DNA of 64,000 nucleotides from assembly GCF_000714535.1 (NCBI RefSeq), contig NZ_AUND01000023.1, positions 434,001 to 498,000 of the forward strand, written 5' to 3'. The translations under genes and the position numbers were made by a program. The notes beneath the pieces are model-generated. The model did no database searches. It was given only the letters and a program-made list of their open reading frames with translations, and was not told the origin of the DNA. How positions within the stretch are numbered: position 1 is the first letter of the stretch; each line of letters starts with the position of its first letter. The stretch is from Thioclava pacifica DSM 10166 (GTDB lineage Bacteria; Pseudomonadota; Alphaproteobacteria; Rhodobacterales; Rhodobacteraceae). Shown in pieces: positions 33,132 to 41,045 of this stretch.

Positions 33132-33814
33132 ACGCGGGCTGGCCTTCACCTAATTTCGGCCCGCGCCGCGATGGCGCGGTGCCCGAGCTGATCGTGATCC
33201 ACTACACGGCGATGTCGAGCTGTGCCGCCGCGCGCACGCGCCTCTGCCTGCCCGAGGCCGAGGTTTCGGCCCATTGGTTGATTGGGGAAGACGGGGCGAC
33301 CGAGCAACTTGTGCCCGAAGAGATGCGTGCCTGGCATGCGGGTCTGGGCAGCTGGCGCGGGCATGGGGACGTGAATTCCCGCTCGATCGGGATCGAGCTC
33401 GACAATCTAGGCGAGCGCCCCTTCACCGAGCCGCAGATGGCTGCGCTGGAGCGTCTTTTGCCGCAGATCATGGCGCGCTGGGCGATCCCGCCGGAAAATG
33501 TGCTCGGACATTCCGACTTCGCACCGGGCCGCAAGATTGACCCGGGGCCGCGTTTCGACTGGCTGCGGCTGGCGCGGCAGGGGCTCTCGATCTGGCCTGA
33601 GCCGCGCAGCGCCCCGCAACCGGATCCCGAAACCTTCTGCGCACTTGCCCAGAGCTTCGGCTATCCCGAGGCGCCGCTCTCGGTACTTCTGCTCGCCTTC
33701 CGCCTGCGCTTCCGCCCGCACCATGACGGCCCGCTCGATACGCGCGACATGGCGCTTGTTGCCGATCTCGCACTGCGTTTCGGTGATGATGGCGGAGCGT
33801 GGCGCGCGGGATAG
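33128..33814 (+). CDS. N-acetylmuramoyl-L-alanine amidase (Amidase_2/AmiD type), GTG start
   Basis: A 228-residue zinc amidase that cleaves between MurNAc and L-Ala in peptidoglycan fragments. IVIHYTAM gives zinc His25; VSAHWLIGEDG, RAWHAGLGSWRG, and LGHSDFAPGRKIDPGPRF complete the Amidase_2 site (second zinc His and Asp). A C-terminal helical segment (about 170-225) resembles a small peptidoglycan-binding domain. It starts with GTG, overlapping the lipoprotein stop by 4 nt. No signal peptide is visible, so it may act in cytoplasmic muropeptide recycling like AmpD, although AmiD relatives are usually lipoproteins. Confidence 0.9.
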   Translation: MNAGWPSPNFGPRRDGAVPELIVIHYTAMSSCAAARTRLCLPEAEVSAHWLIGEDGATEQLVPEEMRAWHAGLGSWRGHGDVNSRSIGIELDNLGERPFTEPQMAALERLLPQIMARWAIPPENVLGHSDFAPGRKIDPGPRFDWLRLARQGLSIWPEPRSAPQPDPETFCALAQSFGYPEAPLSVLLLAFRLRFRPHHDGPLDTRDMALVADLALRFGDDGGAWRAG

Positions 33815-33955
33815 GGGGGCGCCGCCCCCTCTTTGCTGCGCAAATTCACCCCCGAGATATTTCCATCAAGAAGAAGGGGCCGGTCGTTTTGTTCTTCTTC
33901 TTGATCCAAATATCTCGGGGGTGAGCGCGTGAGCGCGAGGGGGCAGCGCCCCCTC
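33815..33955. repeat. intergenic palindromic repeat, family A (copy 4, full palindrome)
   Basis: GGGGGGCGCCGCCCCC, CACCCCCGAGATATTTCCATC, AAGAAGAA, a ~20-nt centre, then TTCTTCTTGATCCAAATATC, TCGGGGGTGAGCGCG and GGGGGCAGCGCCCCC. The whole ~140 bp is an imperfect palindrome and fills the gap between the convergent amidase and DsrE genes, so it could end transcription from both sides. Confidence 0.9.
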
Positions 33956-33961
33956 AACGCG

Positions 33962-34396
33962 TCAGGGCTTGATATAGCTGTAGCCCTGCTTTTGCAGCTC
34001 GACGAGATAGGCCGCGCCCGAGGGGACGACCTCGGCTTCTTCGAGCATCGGCGGGGCAGCCCCCTGTTTCTTGGTCATTCCCGCGATCGTGTTGGCGCAG
34101 GCGCGGAAATGGATCGGTTGTTCGGTCATCGCGATTTCCTCGATCCGGGCTTTCACCGGCGAGGTGTCCGAGCGCAGCATGTTCAGACCGGGCCCGTAGG
34201 TCACGAGCTCGATATTCACGTCCTGGCCCTGCTCTTTGTAATACTCGATGAGGTTCATCGCGTTGTTGAGCGCGATGTTCATCACCTGCGGATCGCTGCT
34301 GTTGACCTGGATCGCGATCTTTTCGGTCGCGAGGGCCGGCATCGCCCAAAGTGCCGCCGCGAGCGCCAGCCCGAGGCGGGTTCCTCCCTTGTGCAT
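33962..34396 (-). CDS. periplasmic DsrE-family protein
   Basis: A 144-residue protein with a Sec signal (about 1-23, ending PALAT) followed by a DsrE/DsrF-like fold: KIAIQVNSSDPQVMNIALNNAMNLIEYYKEQGQDVNIELVTYGPGLNML. One Cys (FRACANTIAGM) stands where DsrE-type sulfur carriers have their active Cys. Cytoplasmic DsrE/TusD proteins carry sulfane sulfur; exported relatives are found with sulfur-oxidation or thiol systems, but no such genes are near here. SD GGGAGATCAC. Function is uncertain; it is convergent with the amidase gene and divergent from the MFS gene. Confidence 0.8.
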   Translation of the reverse strand: MHKGGTRLGLALAAALWAMPALATEKIAIQVNSSDPQVMNIALNNAMNLIEYYKEQGQDVNIELVTYGPGLNMLRSDTSPVKARIEEIAMTEQPIHFRACANTIAGMTKKQGAAPPMLEEAEVVPSGAAYLVELQKQGYSYIKP

Positions 34397-34575
34397 GTGA
34401 TCTCCCTTTCACATTATGAAGTTTCAGCCTCCGCCCGACTCGCATGAAAATCAAGAAAAAGCGCGCTCCACCCCCTTGGCTTCTCACGTAGTCGTGAATT
34501 GGCACTCTTCGCGTGTGCAGCATTTGATCATGTTCGGGCGGTGCGCCCGCAGGGCAGTACGACAGGAGAGTAACG

Positions 34576-35793
34576 ATGGCCGAGATGACTTCGCTTCGCC
34601 GCCTGCTGGGGCTTGCCGGGGCGGTCTTCGCCTTTCTGACGGTGATGGTGGGCACGACGATGCCGACGGTGCTCTACCCGCTCTACCGGCAGGAATTCGG
34701 GTTCTCCGAGGTGATCATCACGGTGATTTTCGCGGTCTATGCAGGCGGCGTGATCACGGCGCTTCTGGCGACCGGGCGCTGGTCGGACCAGATCGGGCGG
34801 CGACCGATGCTGCTTCTGGGGCTGATCTGCGCGGGCGCGAGCGATCTGATCTTCTGGCAGGCGCAGGGGCTGGGCTGGCTTCTGGCGGGGCGGTTCGTCT
34901 CGGGGCTGTCGGCGGGGATCTATACCGGAGCCGCGACGGTCGCGGTGATCGAGCTGGCCGGGCCGCGGCTGCGCGAGGCGGGCACGTTCGCCGCCATCGC
35001 GGCCAATCTGGGCGGGCTCGGGATCGGGCCGCTCTTTGCCGCCTCCATGGTGGCGCTGCTGCCCGGTCCGCTGGCCGCCCCCTACCTTTCGCATCTCGCC
35101 CTCGCGGGCTTTGCGGTGCTCTTGATCCTTTTGGCCCCCGAGACCGTGCGCATTCCCTCGCGCCCACGACTGCAATTTCAGCGTCTGAGCCTGCCGCGCG
35201 AGGTCGTGCCGGTCTTTGTGCCCGCCGCGGTCGCCGCCTTCGCTGGCTTCATGGTGGCGGGGTTCTTCACCGCTGTCTCTCCCGCCTATCTGGGGGAGGT
35301 CCTGGGCCGTCACAGTCCCTTCCTGATCGGGCTCGACGTGGCCTCTTTGCTGATCTCCTCGGTCGTGGGGCAGCTGGCGGTGGGGGTCCTGCCCGAGCGT
35401 CTGCGCCTGCCGATCGGGGTCTCGATCCTGTTCAGCGGCGTGGTGATCCTCGCCGCGGGGCTCGGGCTGGCGCATCTGTGGCTGATCTTCCTCGGTGCGA
35501 TGGTGGCGGGGTTCGGTCATGGCATCGGATTGCGCGCGGGGCTTGGAAATGTCGCGCAGGCGGCGCCTGAGACCGAACGCGCGGGCGTGACCTCGACCTT
35601 CTTCACCGTGGCCTATGTCGCGATCTCGCTGCCCGTGGTGGGGGTGGGGGTTGCGAGTGCAGAATTCGGGCTTCGCGCGACCAGTCTCGGCTTTGCCGGG
35701 ATCGTGGCGACGCTTTGTCTGATCGCGATCGTGCTGCTGTTGCGCGACATCCGCCGCGGGACGGGCCGGGGAGCGGCGCAGGTCGCCGACTAA
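34576..35793 (+). CDS. MFS transporter
   Basis: A 405-residue membrane protein with twelve predicted helices. The loop between helices 2 and 3, TGRWSDQIGRRPMLLLG, is the classic MFS motif A (GxxxDxxGRR). It has a short cytoplasmic N-terminus and a central loop at about 190-205 (VRIPSRPRLQFQR). It fits drug/sugar efflux-type MFS proteins; the substrate is unknown. SD GGAGAG is close to the ATG. The 179-nt upstream gap holds a small CGGGCG/CGCCCG hairpin (34535-34549). rnpB follows immediately with its own promoter. Confidence 0.9.
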   Translation: MAEMTSLRRLLGLAGAVFAFLTVMVGTTMPTVLYPLYRQEFGFSEVIITVIFAVYAGGVITALLATGRWSDQIGRRPMLLLGLICAGASDLIFWQAQGLGWLLAGRFVSGLSAGIYTGAATVAVIELAGPRLREAGTFAAIAANLGGLGIGPLFAASMVALLPGPLAAPYLSHLALAGFAVLLILLAPETVRIPSRPRLQFQRLSLPREVVPVFVPAAVAAFAGFMVAGFFTAVSPAYLGEVLGRHSPFLIGLDVASLLISSVVGQLAVGVLPERLRLPIGVSILFSGVVILAAGLGLAHLWLIFLGAMVAGFGHGIGLRAGLGNVAQAAPETERAGVTSTFFTVAYVAISLPVVGVGVASAEFGLRATSLGFAGIVATLCLIAIVLLLRDIRRGTGRGAAQVAD

Positions 35794-35801
35794 GAGCGTG
35801 A

Positions 35802-35830
35802 TTGACGGCTCTCGCGCGATTGCCTATCTG
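35802..35830 (+). promoter_or_regulatory. rnpB promoter
   Basis: TTGACG (35802-35807), 17-nt spacer, TATCTG (35825-35830). Initiation 7 nt later falls exactly at the start of the first rnpB stem. A near-consensus sigma-70 promoter. Confidence 0.8.
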
Positions 35831-35835
35831 CTGAG

Positions 35836-36253
35836 CCGCGCGGATGGCCGGATGACCGCGAGCGCCCGTAACCCCGCGTCCAGCGGGTAGTCGGGGGCCC
35901 GAGGAAAGTCCGGACTCCATGAAGCGACGGTGCCGGGTAACGCCCGGGCGGGGCAACCCGACGGAAAGCGCCACAGAGATGAAACCGCCCTGCTATGGCA
36001 GGGTAAGGGTGAAACGGTGGGGTAAGAGCCCACCGCGGGACTGGCAACAGGACCGGCACGGCAAGCCCCACCGGGAGCAACGCCGAATAGGGATCGCGCG
36101 CCGCGCTCGGCAACGGGTGACGGCAGGGGAGCTTCGCCCCGAGCGGTCCGGGTTGGCGGCTGGACCCCGTGAGCAATCGCGGGGCGAGAGGAATGGTCAT
36201 CCATGGGGCGCAAGCCCCGGGACAGAATCCGGCTTACAGGCCATCCGCGCAAA
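35836..36253 (+). ncRNA. rnpB: RNase P RNA (class A)
   Basis: The catalytic RNA of ribonuclease P, which matures tRNA 5' ends. The ends pair to form P1 (GCGCGGATGGCC at 35838 with GGCCATCCGCGC at 36239-36250). Conserved region I GAGGAAAGTCCGGACTCCAT (from about 35900), the CAGGGTAAGGGTGAAA-type region, GGCAACAGG, and conserved region V ACAGAATCCGGCTTA (from 36222) are all present. About 415 nt, the normal size for alphaproteobacteria. A weak T-rich tail (ATTTTTCAG) follows. Exact ends are estimated from the P1 stem and the promoter. Confidence 0.97.
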
Positions 36254-36332
36254 TTCCTCGATTTTTCAGACGGGGCTCCGTGCCGCCCGTGTTACGCTGG
36301 TCTTCCGTGCCAGTATCCGGAGCGTTCGGGCC

Positions 36333-36704
36333 ATGTTGCGTGCCATCCAAACCGTTTTCTCGAAATATGCCACCTTCTCGGGGCGGGCCGCGCGGCCCGA
36401 GTTCTGGTGGTGGACCCTGTTTGTCTTCCTCGTCCTCATCGTCACGCGGATCATCGACTATGCCGTGGTGATGCCGATGCTCGGGGCGGATGCGATCCAG
36501 CGCGAGGACGGGCAGCCTCTGAGCATGATCGTCCTGCTGGCGCTGTTGCTGCCCTCGCTGGCGGTCGCCGTGCGGCGGCTGCATGATACGGGACGCAGCG
36601 GCTGGTGGCTGCTGATCGGGCTGATCCCGATCGTGGGAAGTCTCGTGCTGTTGTGGTTCTACATCCAGCCCGGCAAGGCGGGGCCGCCCTCGGTGCCTGG
36701 CTGA
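36333..36704 (+). CDS. DUF805 membrane protein
   Basis: A 123-residue inner-membrane protein of the DUF805 family: MLRAIQTVFSKYATFSGRAARPEFWWWTLF at the N-terminus (the SGRA(A)RxEFW signature), then hydrophobic helices, LAVAVRRLHDTGRSGWWLL (RRLHDxGrSGWW signature) and WFYIQPGKAG. Function is unknown across the family. It starts at the ATG at 36333, which has GGAGCG upstream; longer readings run back into rnpB. It is just after rnpB on the same strand, with DUF302 and DUF533 genes next. Confidence 0.92.
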   Translation: MLRAIQTVFSKYATFSGRAARPEFWWWTLFVFLVLIVTRIIDYAVVMPMLGADAIQREDGQPLSMIVLLALLLPSLAVAVRRLHDTGRSGWWLLIGLIPIVGSLVLLWFYIQPGKAGPPSVPG

Positions 36705-36810
36705 TCGCGCATCACGCACAACGGCTCTGCAGCTTCGTGACTTGCCTTCGGCGATATTTCGACCACCCTTCTGGATCACAAGACGTGACGAATGGAGAGG
36801 ATTTGCGACC

Positions 36811-37194
36811 ATGGGCTACACGATCGACACGGTGCTGAGCGGAGACTTCGACGCGGTGGAGGCGAAGGTGCGCGAGGCGCTGGCCGCCAAGGGTTTCGGC
36901 GTGCTCACCGAGATCAATGTCTCGGCCACCATGAAGGCCAAGCTCGACAAGGATATGCCGCGCTACAAGATCCTGGGCGCCTGCAATCCCAAGCTGGCCT
37001 TCGAGGCGATCAGCCATGTGCCCAGGATCGGCGTGATGCTGCCCTGCAACGTGATCTTGCGCGAAACCGATGAGGGCATCGCGGTTTCGGCGGTCGATCC
37101 GGTCGCCTCGATGCTGGCCGTCGAGAACGATGATCTCGTCGAGGTGGCGAGCCAGGTGCGCCAGATGCTCGCAGAGGTGATCGCGGGGCTTTGA
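36811..37194 (+). CDS. DUF302 domain protein
   Basis: A 127-residue protein of the DUF302 fold: MGYTIDTVLSGDFDAVEAKVREALAAKGFGVLTEINVSATMKAKLD, then YKILGACNPKLAFEAISHVPRIGVMLPCNVILRE, the two blocks that define the family (a buried Cys-Asn-Pro and a P-C-N motif). No signal peptide, so cytoplasmic. Its biochemical role is not known. The ATG at 36811 has GGAGAGG upstream. It sits in a same-strand run DUF805-DUF302-DUF533, with gaps of 106 and 81 nt, so co-transcription is possible but not shown. Confidence 0.9.
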   Translation: MGYTIDTVLSGDFDAVEAKVREALAAKGFGVLTEINVSATMKAKLDKDMPRYKILGACNPKLAFEAISHVPRIGVMLPCNVILRETDEGIAVSAVDPVASMLAVENDDLVEVASQVRQMLAEVIAGL

Positions 37195-37275
37195 TCGTGC
37201 CTTGAAATTTCTCTGGCCAAAGCGGGCGAGACGCGCAAAGCTGACCTCGACGTAACTCAACTTCGGGGGAATGCC

Positions 37276-37986
37276 ATGAGCTTCGTGAAGACCTTGGCCA
37301 CTCTTGCGGTCGGCTTTGCCGCTGCGAAGGGCGTGGAGAAATTCAACAAGATGGGCGGTCTCGACGGGATGAAGGATGCGCTCGGCAAGGCGGGCGAACC
37401 CGGCGGTGTGGCCGATCAGATGGGCGATTGGGCCGAGAAGATGGGGATGCCCGGCGGCAAGGAAACCGTGCGGGGCATGTTCACCCAGTTCGGCAATCAG
37501 GCAGCCTCGGCGACCGCAGCGACTGAGGCTGGCCTCGGCGCGCTGATCGGCGCTATGACGGGGGCGGCCAAGACCGGCGCGAGCGGGATATCGGACATGC
37601 TCGGCGCGGTGACCGCGGGCACGCCGGTCAACGCGATGATGGAAGATCAGGCCAAGCTGATGATCCGTGCGATGATCCAGGCGGCCAAAGCCGATGGCGA
37701 GATCGATGAGAGCGAGCGCCAGACCATTCTCGATCATCTCAGTGATGCCTCCGACGAGGAGATCGCCTTCGTGAAATCCGAGCTTGAAGCCGATGTCGAT
37801 GTGACCGCGCTGGCCGCCTCCACGGCGGATCACATGAAAGCGCAGGTCTATTCCGCGGCGCTGATGCCGATCACCGTCGATACCGAGGCCGAGAAGCAAT
37901 ATCTCGCGAATCTCGCCGCCGCGCTGGGTCTTGAGACCGCAAAGGTCGCGCAGATCCACGAGGCAATGGGCAAACCGCTGATCTGA
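37276..37986 (+). CDS. DUF533 / TerB-like protein
   Basis: A 236-residue protein. The N-terminal ~110 residues are Gly/Ala/Met-rich and weakly amphipathic. The C-terminal ~120 residues (from MMEDQAKLMIRAMIQAAKADGEIDESERQTILDHL) match the TerB-like all-alpha domain of DUF533 proteins, with the A-DG-ID..E acidic motif thought to bind metal. Such proteins are often inner-membrane associated (YebE). A role in tellurite resistance should not be assumed. The SD is modest (GGGGGA). A stem-loop 20 nt after the stop may end this transcript. Confidence 0.88.
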   Translation: MSFVKTLATLAVGFAAAKGVEKFNKMGGLDGMKDALGKAGEPGGVADQMGDWAEKMGMPGGKETVRGMFTQFGNQAASATAATEAGLGALIGAMTGAAKTGASGISDMLGAVTAGTPVNAMMEDQAKLMIRAMIQAAKADGEIDESERQTILDHLSDASDEEIAFVKSELEADVDVTALAASTADHMKAQVYSAALMPITVDTEAEKQYLANLAAALGLETAKVAQIHEAMGKPLI

Positions 37987-38006
37987 TCGGGCCGTGAGAG
38001 GCCTTT

Positions 38007-38044
38007 CCGGCAGGGCGGAAAATAAATTTCAACGCCCTGTCCGG
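38007..38044 (+). terminator. stem-loop after the DUF533 gene
   Basis: CCGG-CAGGGCG and CGCCCTG-TCCGG pair with one bulged base around a 15-nt AT-rich loop. It lacks a T-run, so it is only a possible terminator; it stands just before the rpmG promoter. Confidence 0.4.
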
Positions 38045-38052
38045 TTTCTCGG

Positions 38053-38080
38053 TTGACTCCGCATGGCGCATCGCTAAAAG
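38053..38080 (+). promoter_or_regulatory. candidate rpmG promoter
   Basis: TTGACT (38053-38058), 16-nt spacer, TAAAAG (38075-38080), 58 nt before the rpmG start. Plausible for a highly expressed single-gene unit. Confidence 0.5.
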
Positions 38081-38138
38081 GCGGGCTTCAAGGATTCCGC
38101 GGGTGCGCGCATTGGTGCCCGGAGCTAGGAGATAGACA

Positions 38139-38306
38139 ATGGCGAAGCCGACGACGATCAAGATCCGTCTGAACTCGACGGCGGGCACCGGGCACTTCTA
38201 CGTGACCAAGAAGAATGCCCGCACCATGACTGAAAAAATGACCGTGAACAAATACGATCCGGTCGTTCGCAAGCATGTCGAATACAAGGAAGGCAAGATC
38301 AAGTAA
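38139..38306 (+). CDS. rpmG: 50S ribosomal protein L33
   Basis: A 55-residue basic protein beginning [22 protein letters not shown] with [11 protein letters not shown] and [17 protein letters not shown], the standard alphaproteobacterial L33. It lacks the zinc-ribbon Cys pairs, so it is the zinc-independent (C-minus) form. SD GGAGATAG precedes the ATG. It has its own promoter and a strong terminator. Confidence 0.97.
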
Positions 38307-38330
38307 GATCGCCTGACTTGACGGGATAAG

Positions 38331-38362
38331 GGCCGCGCCTCCGGGCGCGGCTTTTTTCTTTT
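38331..38362 (+). terminator. intrinsic terminator of rpmG
   Basis: GCCGCGCC-TCCG-GGCGCGGC, an 8-bp perfect stem, followed by TTTTTTCTTTT. Very strong, 25 nt after the stop codon. Confidence 0.95.
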
Positions 38363-38600
38363 GTGGTTCTGGGATGTGCCTTCTCGGCATGGGCAGTTCC
38401 TGACCGCCGCCTCAGGCGGGCGCTGCGGCGCTACCAGCAGGCGGATCGAGGCTACGAGAATTTGGTTGGGGTAGAGGACGGTCCTTGGTGGAGAGCGGTG
38501 CTTTAAGGTGCTGGTCCCGTTGAAACGTCGGCGCATTGCCTGCGCAATCCGCGTTCGCCCCACAGCCCCTCCGATCCACGCTTTCAGCGCAGACCGCAGT
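38363..38600. other. non-coding gap, no gene recognised
   Basis: About 240 nt between the rpmG terminator and the end of azlD. Stop-free stretches exist on both strands, but none has an SD, a recognisable domain or codon bias like the neighbours. A palindrome-like CCGCCTCAGGCGG at 38406-38418 is the only small structure. I see no further feature. Confidence 0.5.
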
Positions 38601-38933
38601 TTACCCCACCAGCCAAAGCGACAGGTAGAGCGCGCCGAGCCCGCCAAGGATCGCCCAAAGCGTATTGCGCGTCATCACCCCCACCCCAAGAGCGGCAAAG
38701 GCCGCGATCAGCCGTGCAGGGTCGGTCTCGCCGCCGGTCCCCGAAGGCCAGAGCACGAGCGGCGCCACCAGCCCCGGCAGCACTGCTACGGGCGTGTAGC
38801 GCAGGTAGCGCAGCGCCCATTCCGGCAATTGCCGGTCGCCCAGGAACCCGAGGAAGGAGAAACGCAGGTAGAAGGTGCCGACGCCAAGCGCGGCGATGAT
38901 CCCCCAGACCAGTGCATCCGAATAGCCGTTCAT
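38601..38933 (-). CDS. azlD: AzlD-family branched-chain amino-acid export subunit
   Basis: A 110-residue membrane protein with about four helices and the AzlD features TFYLRFSFLGFLGDRQLPEWALRYLRYTPVAVLPGLVAP and ARLIAAFAALGVGVMTRNTLWAILGG. With AzlC it forms a two-component exporter (AzlCD/YgaZH type, e.g. valine or other branched-chain amino acids and analogues). Its ATG overlaps the azlC stop by 4 nt. It converges with rpmG. Confidence 0.93.
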   Translation of the reverse strand: MNGYSDALVWGIIAALGVGTFYLRFSFLGFLGDRQLPEWALRYLRYTPVAVLPGLVAPLVLWPSGTGGETDPARLIAAFAALGVGVMTRNTLWAILGGLGALYLSLWLVG

Positions 38934-39652
38934 CCCTGCACCGCCTTTCTGCGTGCCACCCAGAGCTCCACCTGCGCGCCCGTCACCATCGCAGCGAGGG
39001 CCGCGATCATGAGGCCCACGCCCGAGGGCAGGAAGCTCAGCGCCAGCGCCCCCACCACCGAGACCAGCGCCGCTGCGACATGGGCCAGCGTGCGCAGTGC
39101 GGGACCGATCATCGCGAGGAAGGTGATCGGCACGGCGAAATCGAGTGCGAATTCCGGCGGAATCTGCGCGCCCACCAACGCGCCCACCAGCGTCGCGACA
39201 TACCAGTTCGGACAGACCGGGGTGCAGACGCCCGCGTAATAGGCCAGCTTCGCAGCGCGGCTCATCTCGCGATGGCTCTCGTATTCATTGGCGGCCAGAG
39301 CGTAAGCCTGATCGACCATGAAATAGGCCACCAGCGCCTTCTGCCAGGTCTTCGCCTTGCCCAGATGCGGGGTGAGCGCCGCCGAATACATCGCCATGCG
39401 CAAGTTGACTGCAAGCGAGGCCGCCAGCACCAGCACCACGGGGGCATGATCGCCCATCAGCTGAAGCGCGGTGAATTGCGCCGCCCCCGCGATCACCATG
39501 ATCGAGAAGCCCATCACCTGCGCCAGATCGAGCCCCGCTTTCGTCGCGGCCACGCCGAACAGGAGCCCAAAAGGCACGATGACGAGCAGGAAAGGCAGCC
39601 CGTGGCGAACTCCACGCCAATAGGCGTCCCTGATTGCGGCGCTTTCGGACAT
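38930..39652 (-). CDS. azlC: AzlC-family branched-chain amino-acid export permease
   Basis: A 240-residue membrane protein of the AzlC/YgaZ family with about seven helices: AYWRGVRHGLPFLLVIVPFGLLFGVAA near the N-terminus, MVIAGAAQFTALQLM, SLAVNLRMAMYSAALTPHL (conserved N-LR--MYSA motif) and YFMVDQAYAL. It forms the large subunit of the AzlCD exporter. SD GGGAG upstream of the ATG. Divergent from mobA with 73 nt between starts; azlD overlaps its 3' end by 4 nt. Confidence 0.94.
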   Translation of the reverse strand: MSESAAIRDAYWRGVRHGLPFLLVIVPFGLLFGVAATKAGLDLAQVMGFSIMVIAGAAQFTALQLMGDHAPVVLVLAASLAVNLRMAMYSAALTPHLGKAKTWQKALVAYFMVDQAYALAANEYESHREMSRAAKLAYYAGVCTPVCPNWYVATLVGALVGAQIPPEFALDFAVPITFLAMIGPALRTLAHVAAALVSVVGALALSFLPSGVGLMIAALAAMVTGAQVELWVARRKAVQG

Positions 39653-39725
39653 GATACTTGTCTCCCGAACCCAGTTGCGGGACAGATAGGCGGGGCCGCG
39701 TGGAAAGGCAAAGCGCGAGATTGTA

Positions 39726-40325
39726 ATGGAGGCAATCGCAAGGGTGGATCGTCAGGTGGTCGCAGTGATCCTCGCCGGAGGGCAGGGGCGCCGAATGGGC
39801 GGCACCGACAAGGCGATGCTGTCGCTTGCCGGGCGCCCGCTCTTTGCCCATGTCGCGGCGCGGATAGGGCCGCAGGTGACACAGCTCGCGATCTCCGCCA
39901 ATGGCGACCCTCTGCTGTTCGCGCCGATCCCGGTCCTGCCCGATCCTCCTGCGCGGCGCGGCGAGGGGCCGCTGGCGGGTATTCTCAGCGCGCTCTATTG
40001 GGCTGAGGAGCTGGGCGCGCGTTCGGTCCTGAGCGTGCCGGTCGACACGCCCTTCCTGCCCGGCGATCTCGTGTCGCGGCTTTCCGGGGCAGGCCATTCG
40101 ATCGCCTGCTCCCAGGGCCGTGCCCATCCCAGCGTGGCGCTCTGGCCGGTGAGCCTGCGTCCCCGCATCGAGAGTCTATTCGCCCAAGGCGAGCGCCGCC
40201 TGCGCGTGGCCGCCGAGGGCGCGCGCGAGATCGTCTTCGACGCCGCCCACGACCCCTTCACCAACCTCAACACACCCGAGGATCTGCGCGCCGCCGAAGC
40301 GATTCTTGCGAAAGGCGTACCATGA
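39726..40325 (+). CDS. mobA: molybdenum cofactor guanylyltransferase
   Basis: A 199-residue nucleotidyltransferase that attaches GMP to molybdopterin to form the guanine dinucleotide cofactor used by the DMSO-reductase family. VILAGGQGRRMGGTDKAML is the GTP-binding N-terminal motif; LSVPVDTPFLPGDL supplies the metal-binding Asp, and PFTNLNTPEDL is the C-terminal signature. The ATG at 39726 has no SD; a GTG at 39744 has GGAGG 10 nt upstream and is an equally good or better start. It overlaps the following GNAT gene by 4 nt. No other molybdenum genes are near. Confidence 0.92.
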   Translation: MEAIARVDRQVVAVILAGGQGRRMGGTDKAMLSLAGRPLFAHVAARIGPQVTQLAISANGDPLLFAPIPVLPDPPARRGEGPLAGILSALYWAEELGARSVLSVPVDTPFLPGDLVSRLSGAGHSIACSQGRAHPSVALWPVSLRPRIESLFAQGERRLRVAAEGAREIVFDAAHDPFTNLNTPEDLRAAEAILAKGVP

Positions 40326-40906
40326 GTATCGCCCTGCGCCACGGGCTCGACCCCGGTCACCGGGCCGAGGCCGCGCGTCTTTACTGGCAGGCCTTCGGCA
40401 GCAAGCTCGGCCGCGTCATGGGGCCCGAACCCCGCGCGCTGCGCTTCATCGCGCGGGTGATCGAGCAAAGCCACGCGATCAGTGCGCTCGACGAAAGCGG
40501 CGAACTGATCGGCGTGATCGGCTTTCGCACGCCGCGCGGCTCCTTCGTGGGCGGAAGCTGGGGCGACCTCGTCGCCATATACGGCCGGGCGGGGGCGCTC
40601 TGGCGCGCGGCTTGCCTGCATCTGCTCGCCCATGAGCTGGCACCGAAGGTGATGATGATCGACGGCATCGCGGTGCGCCCGGACCGTCGCGGCACTGGGG
40701 TTGGCGAGGCGCTGATCGAAAGCCTCGTCGCGGAAGCGCGCGACCGCGGCTATGACTCGCTCTGCCTCGACGTGATCGACGAGAACCTGCGCGCCCGCGC
40801 GCTCTACCAGAGGCTTGGCTTCGAGGTGACGGGGCGCCGCAGCTCGACCCTGACCCGGATCGTCTTCGACTTCCGTTCGGTACAGGTGATGCGCCGCAGG
40901 CTATGA
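40322..40906 (+). CDS. GNAT-family N-acetyltransferase
   Basis: A 194-residue acetyltransferase. The central IDGIAVRPDRRGTGVGEALIESLVAEARDRGYDSLCLDVIDENLRARALYQRLGFEVTGR holds GNAT motif A (RRGTGVG, acetyl-CoA pyrophosphate loop) and motif B (ARALYQRLGFE). N-terminal part MSIALRHGLDPGHRAEAARLYWQAFGSKLG. The substrate (amine, peptide N-terminus or small molecule) is unknown. Its ATG overlaps the mobA stop (ATGA), so the two are translationally coupled. A family A repeat starts 3 nt after its stop. Confidence 0.9.
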   Translation: MSIALRHGLDPGHRAEAARLYWQAFGSKLGRVMGPEPRALRFIARVIEQSHAISALDESGELIGVIGFRTPRGSFVGGSWGDLVAIYGRAGALWRAACLHLLAHELAPKVMMIDGIAVRPDRRGTGVGEALIESLVAEARDRGYDSLCLDVIDENLRARALYQRLGFEVTGRRSSTLTRIVFDFRSVQVMRRRL

Positions 40907-40908
40907 AA

Positions 40909-41044
40909 TGGGGGCTCTGCCCCCGCGCTGACGCGCTCCCCCGAGATATTTGGATCAAGAAGAAGCAAAGCGCGTCTCGCCGCCTCTTCTTCTTGACGAA
41001 AATATCTCGGGGGAGGCTCCGCAAGGAGCCGGGGGCGGAGCCCC
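40909..41044. repeat. intergenic palindromic repeat, family A (copy 5, full palindrome)
   Basis: GGGGGCTCTGCCCCC, CGCGCTGACGCGC, CTCCCCCGAGATATTTGGATC, AAGAAGAAGC, a short centre, then CTTCTTCTTGACGAAAATATC, TCGGGGGAGGCTCC, and GGGGGCGGAGCCCC. It fills the gap between the convergent GNAT and 41046-42095 genes. Confidence 0.9.
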
Positions 41045-41045
41045 T

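Noticed and set aside
34528-35520. 330-codon minus-strand frame opposite the MFS gene
   Set aside because: Very His/Arg/Gln-rich, no family; the plus strand codes a clear MFS transporter.
37276-37986. Tellurite resistance function for the TerB-like protein
   Set aside because: The TerB-like domain in DUF533 proteins is not by itself evidence of tellurite resistance, and no ter genes are nearby.
38363-38600. Possible small gene or decayed transposase after rpmG
   Set aside because: No SD, no start with a coherent protein, no terminal repeats and no similarity to a known transposase that I can see.
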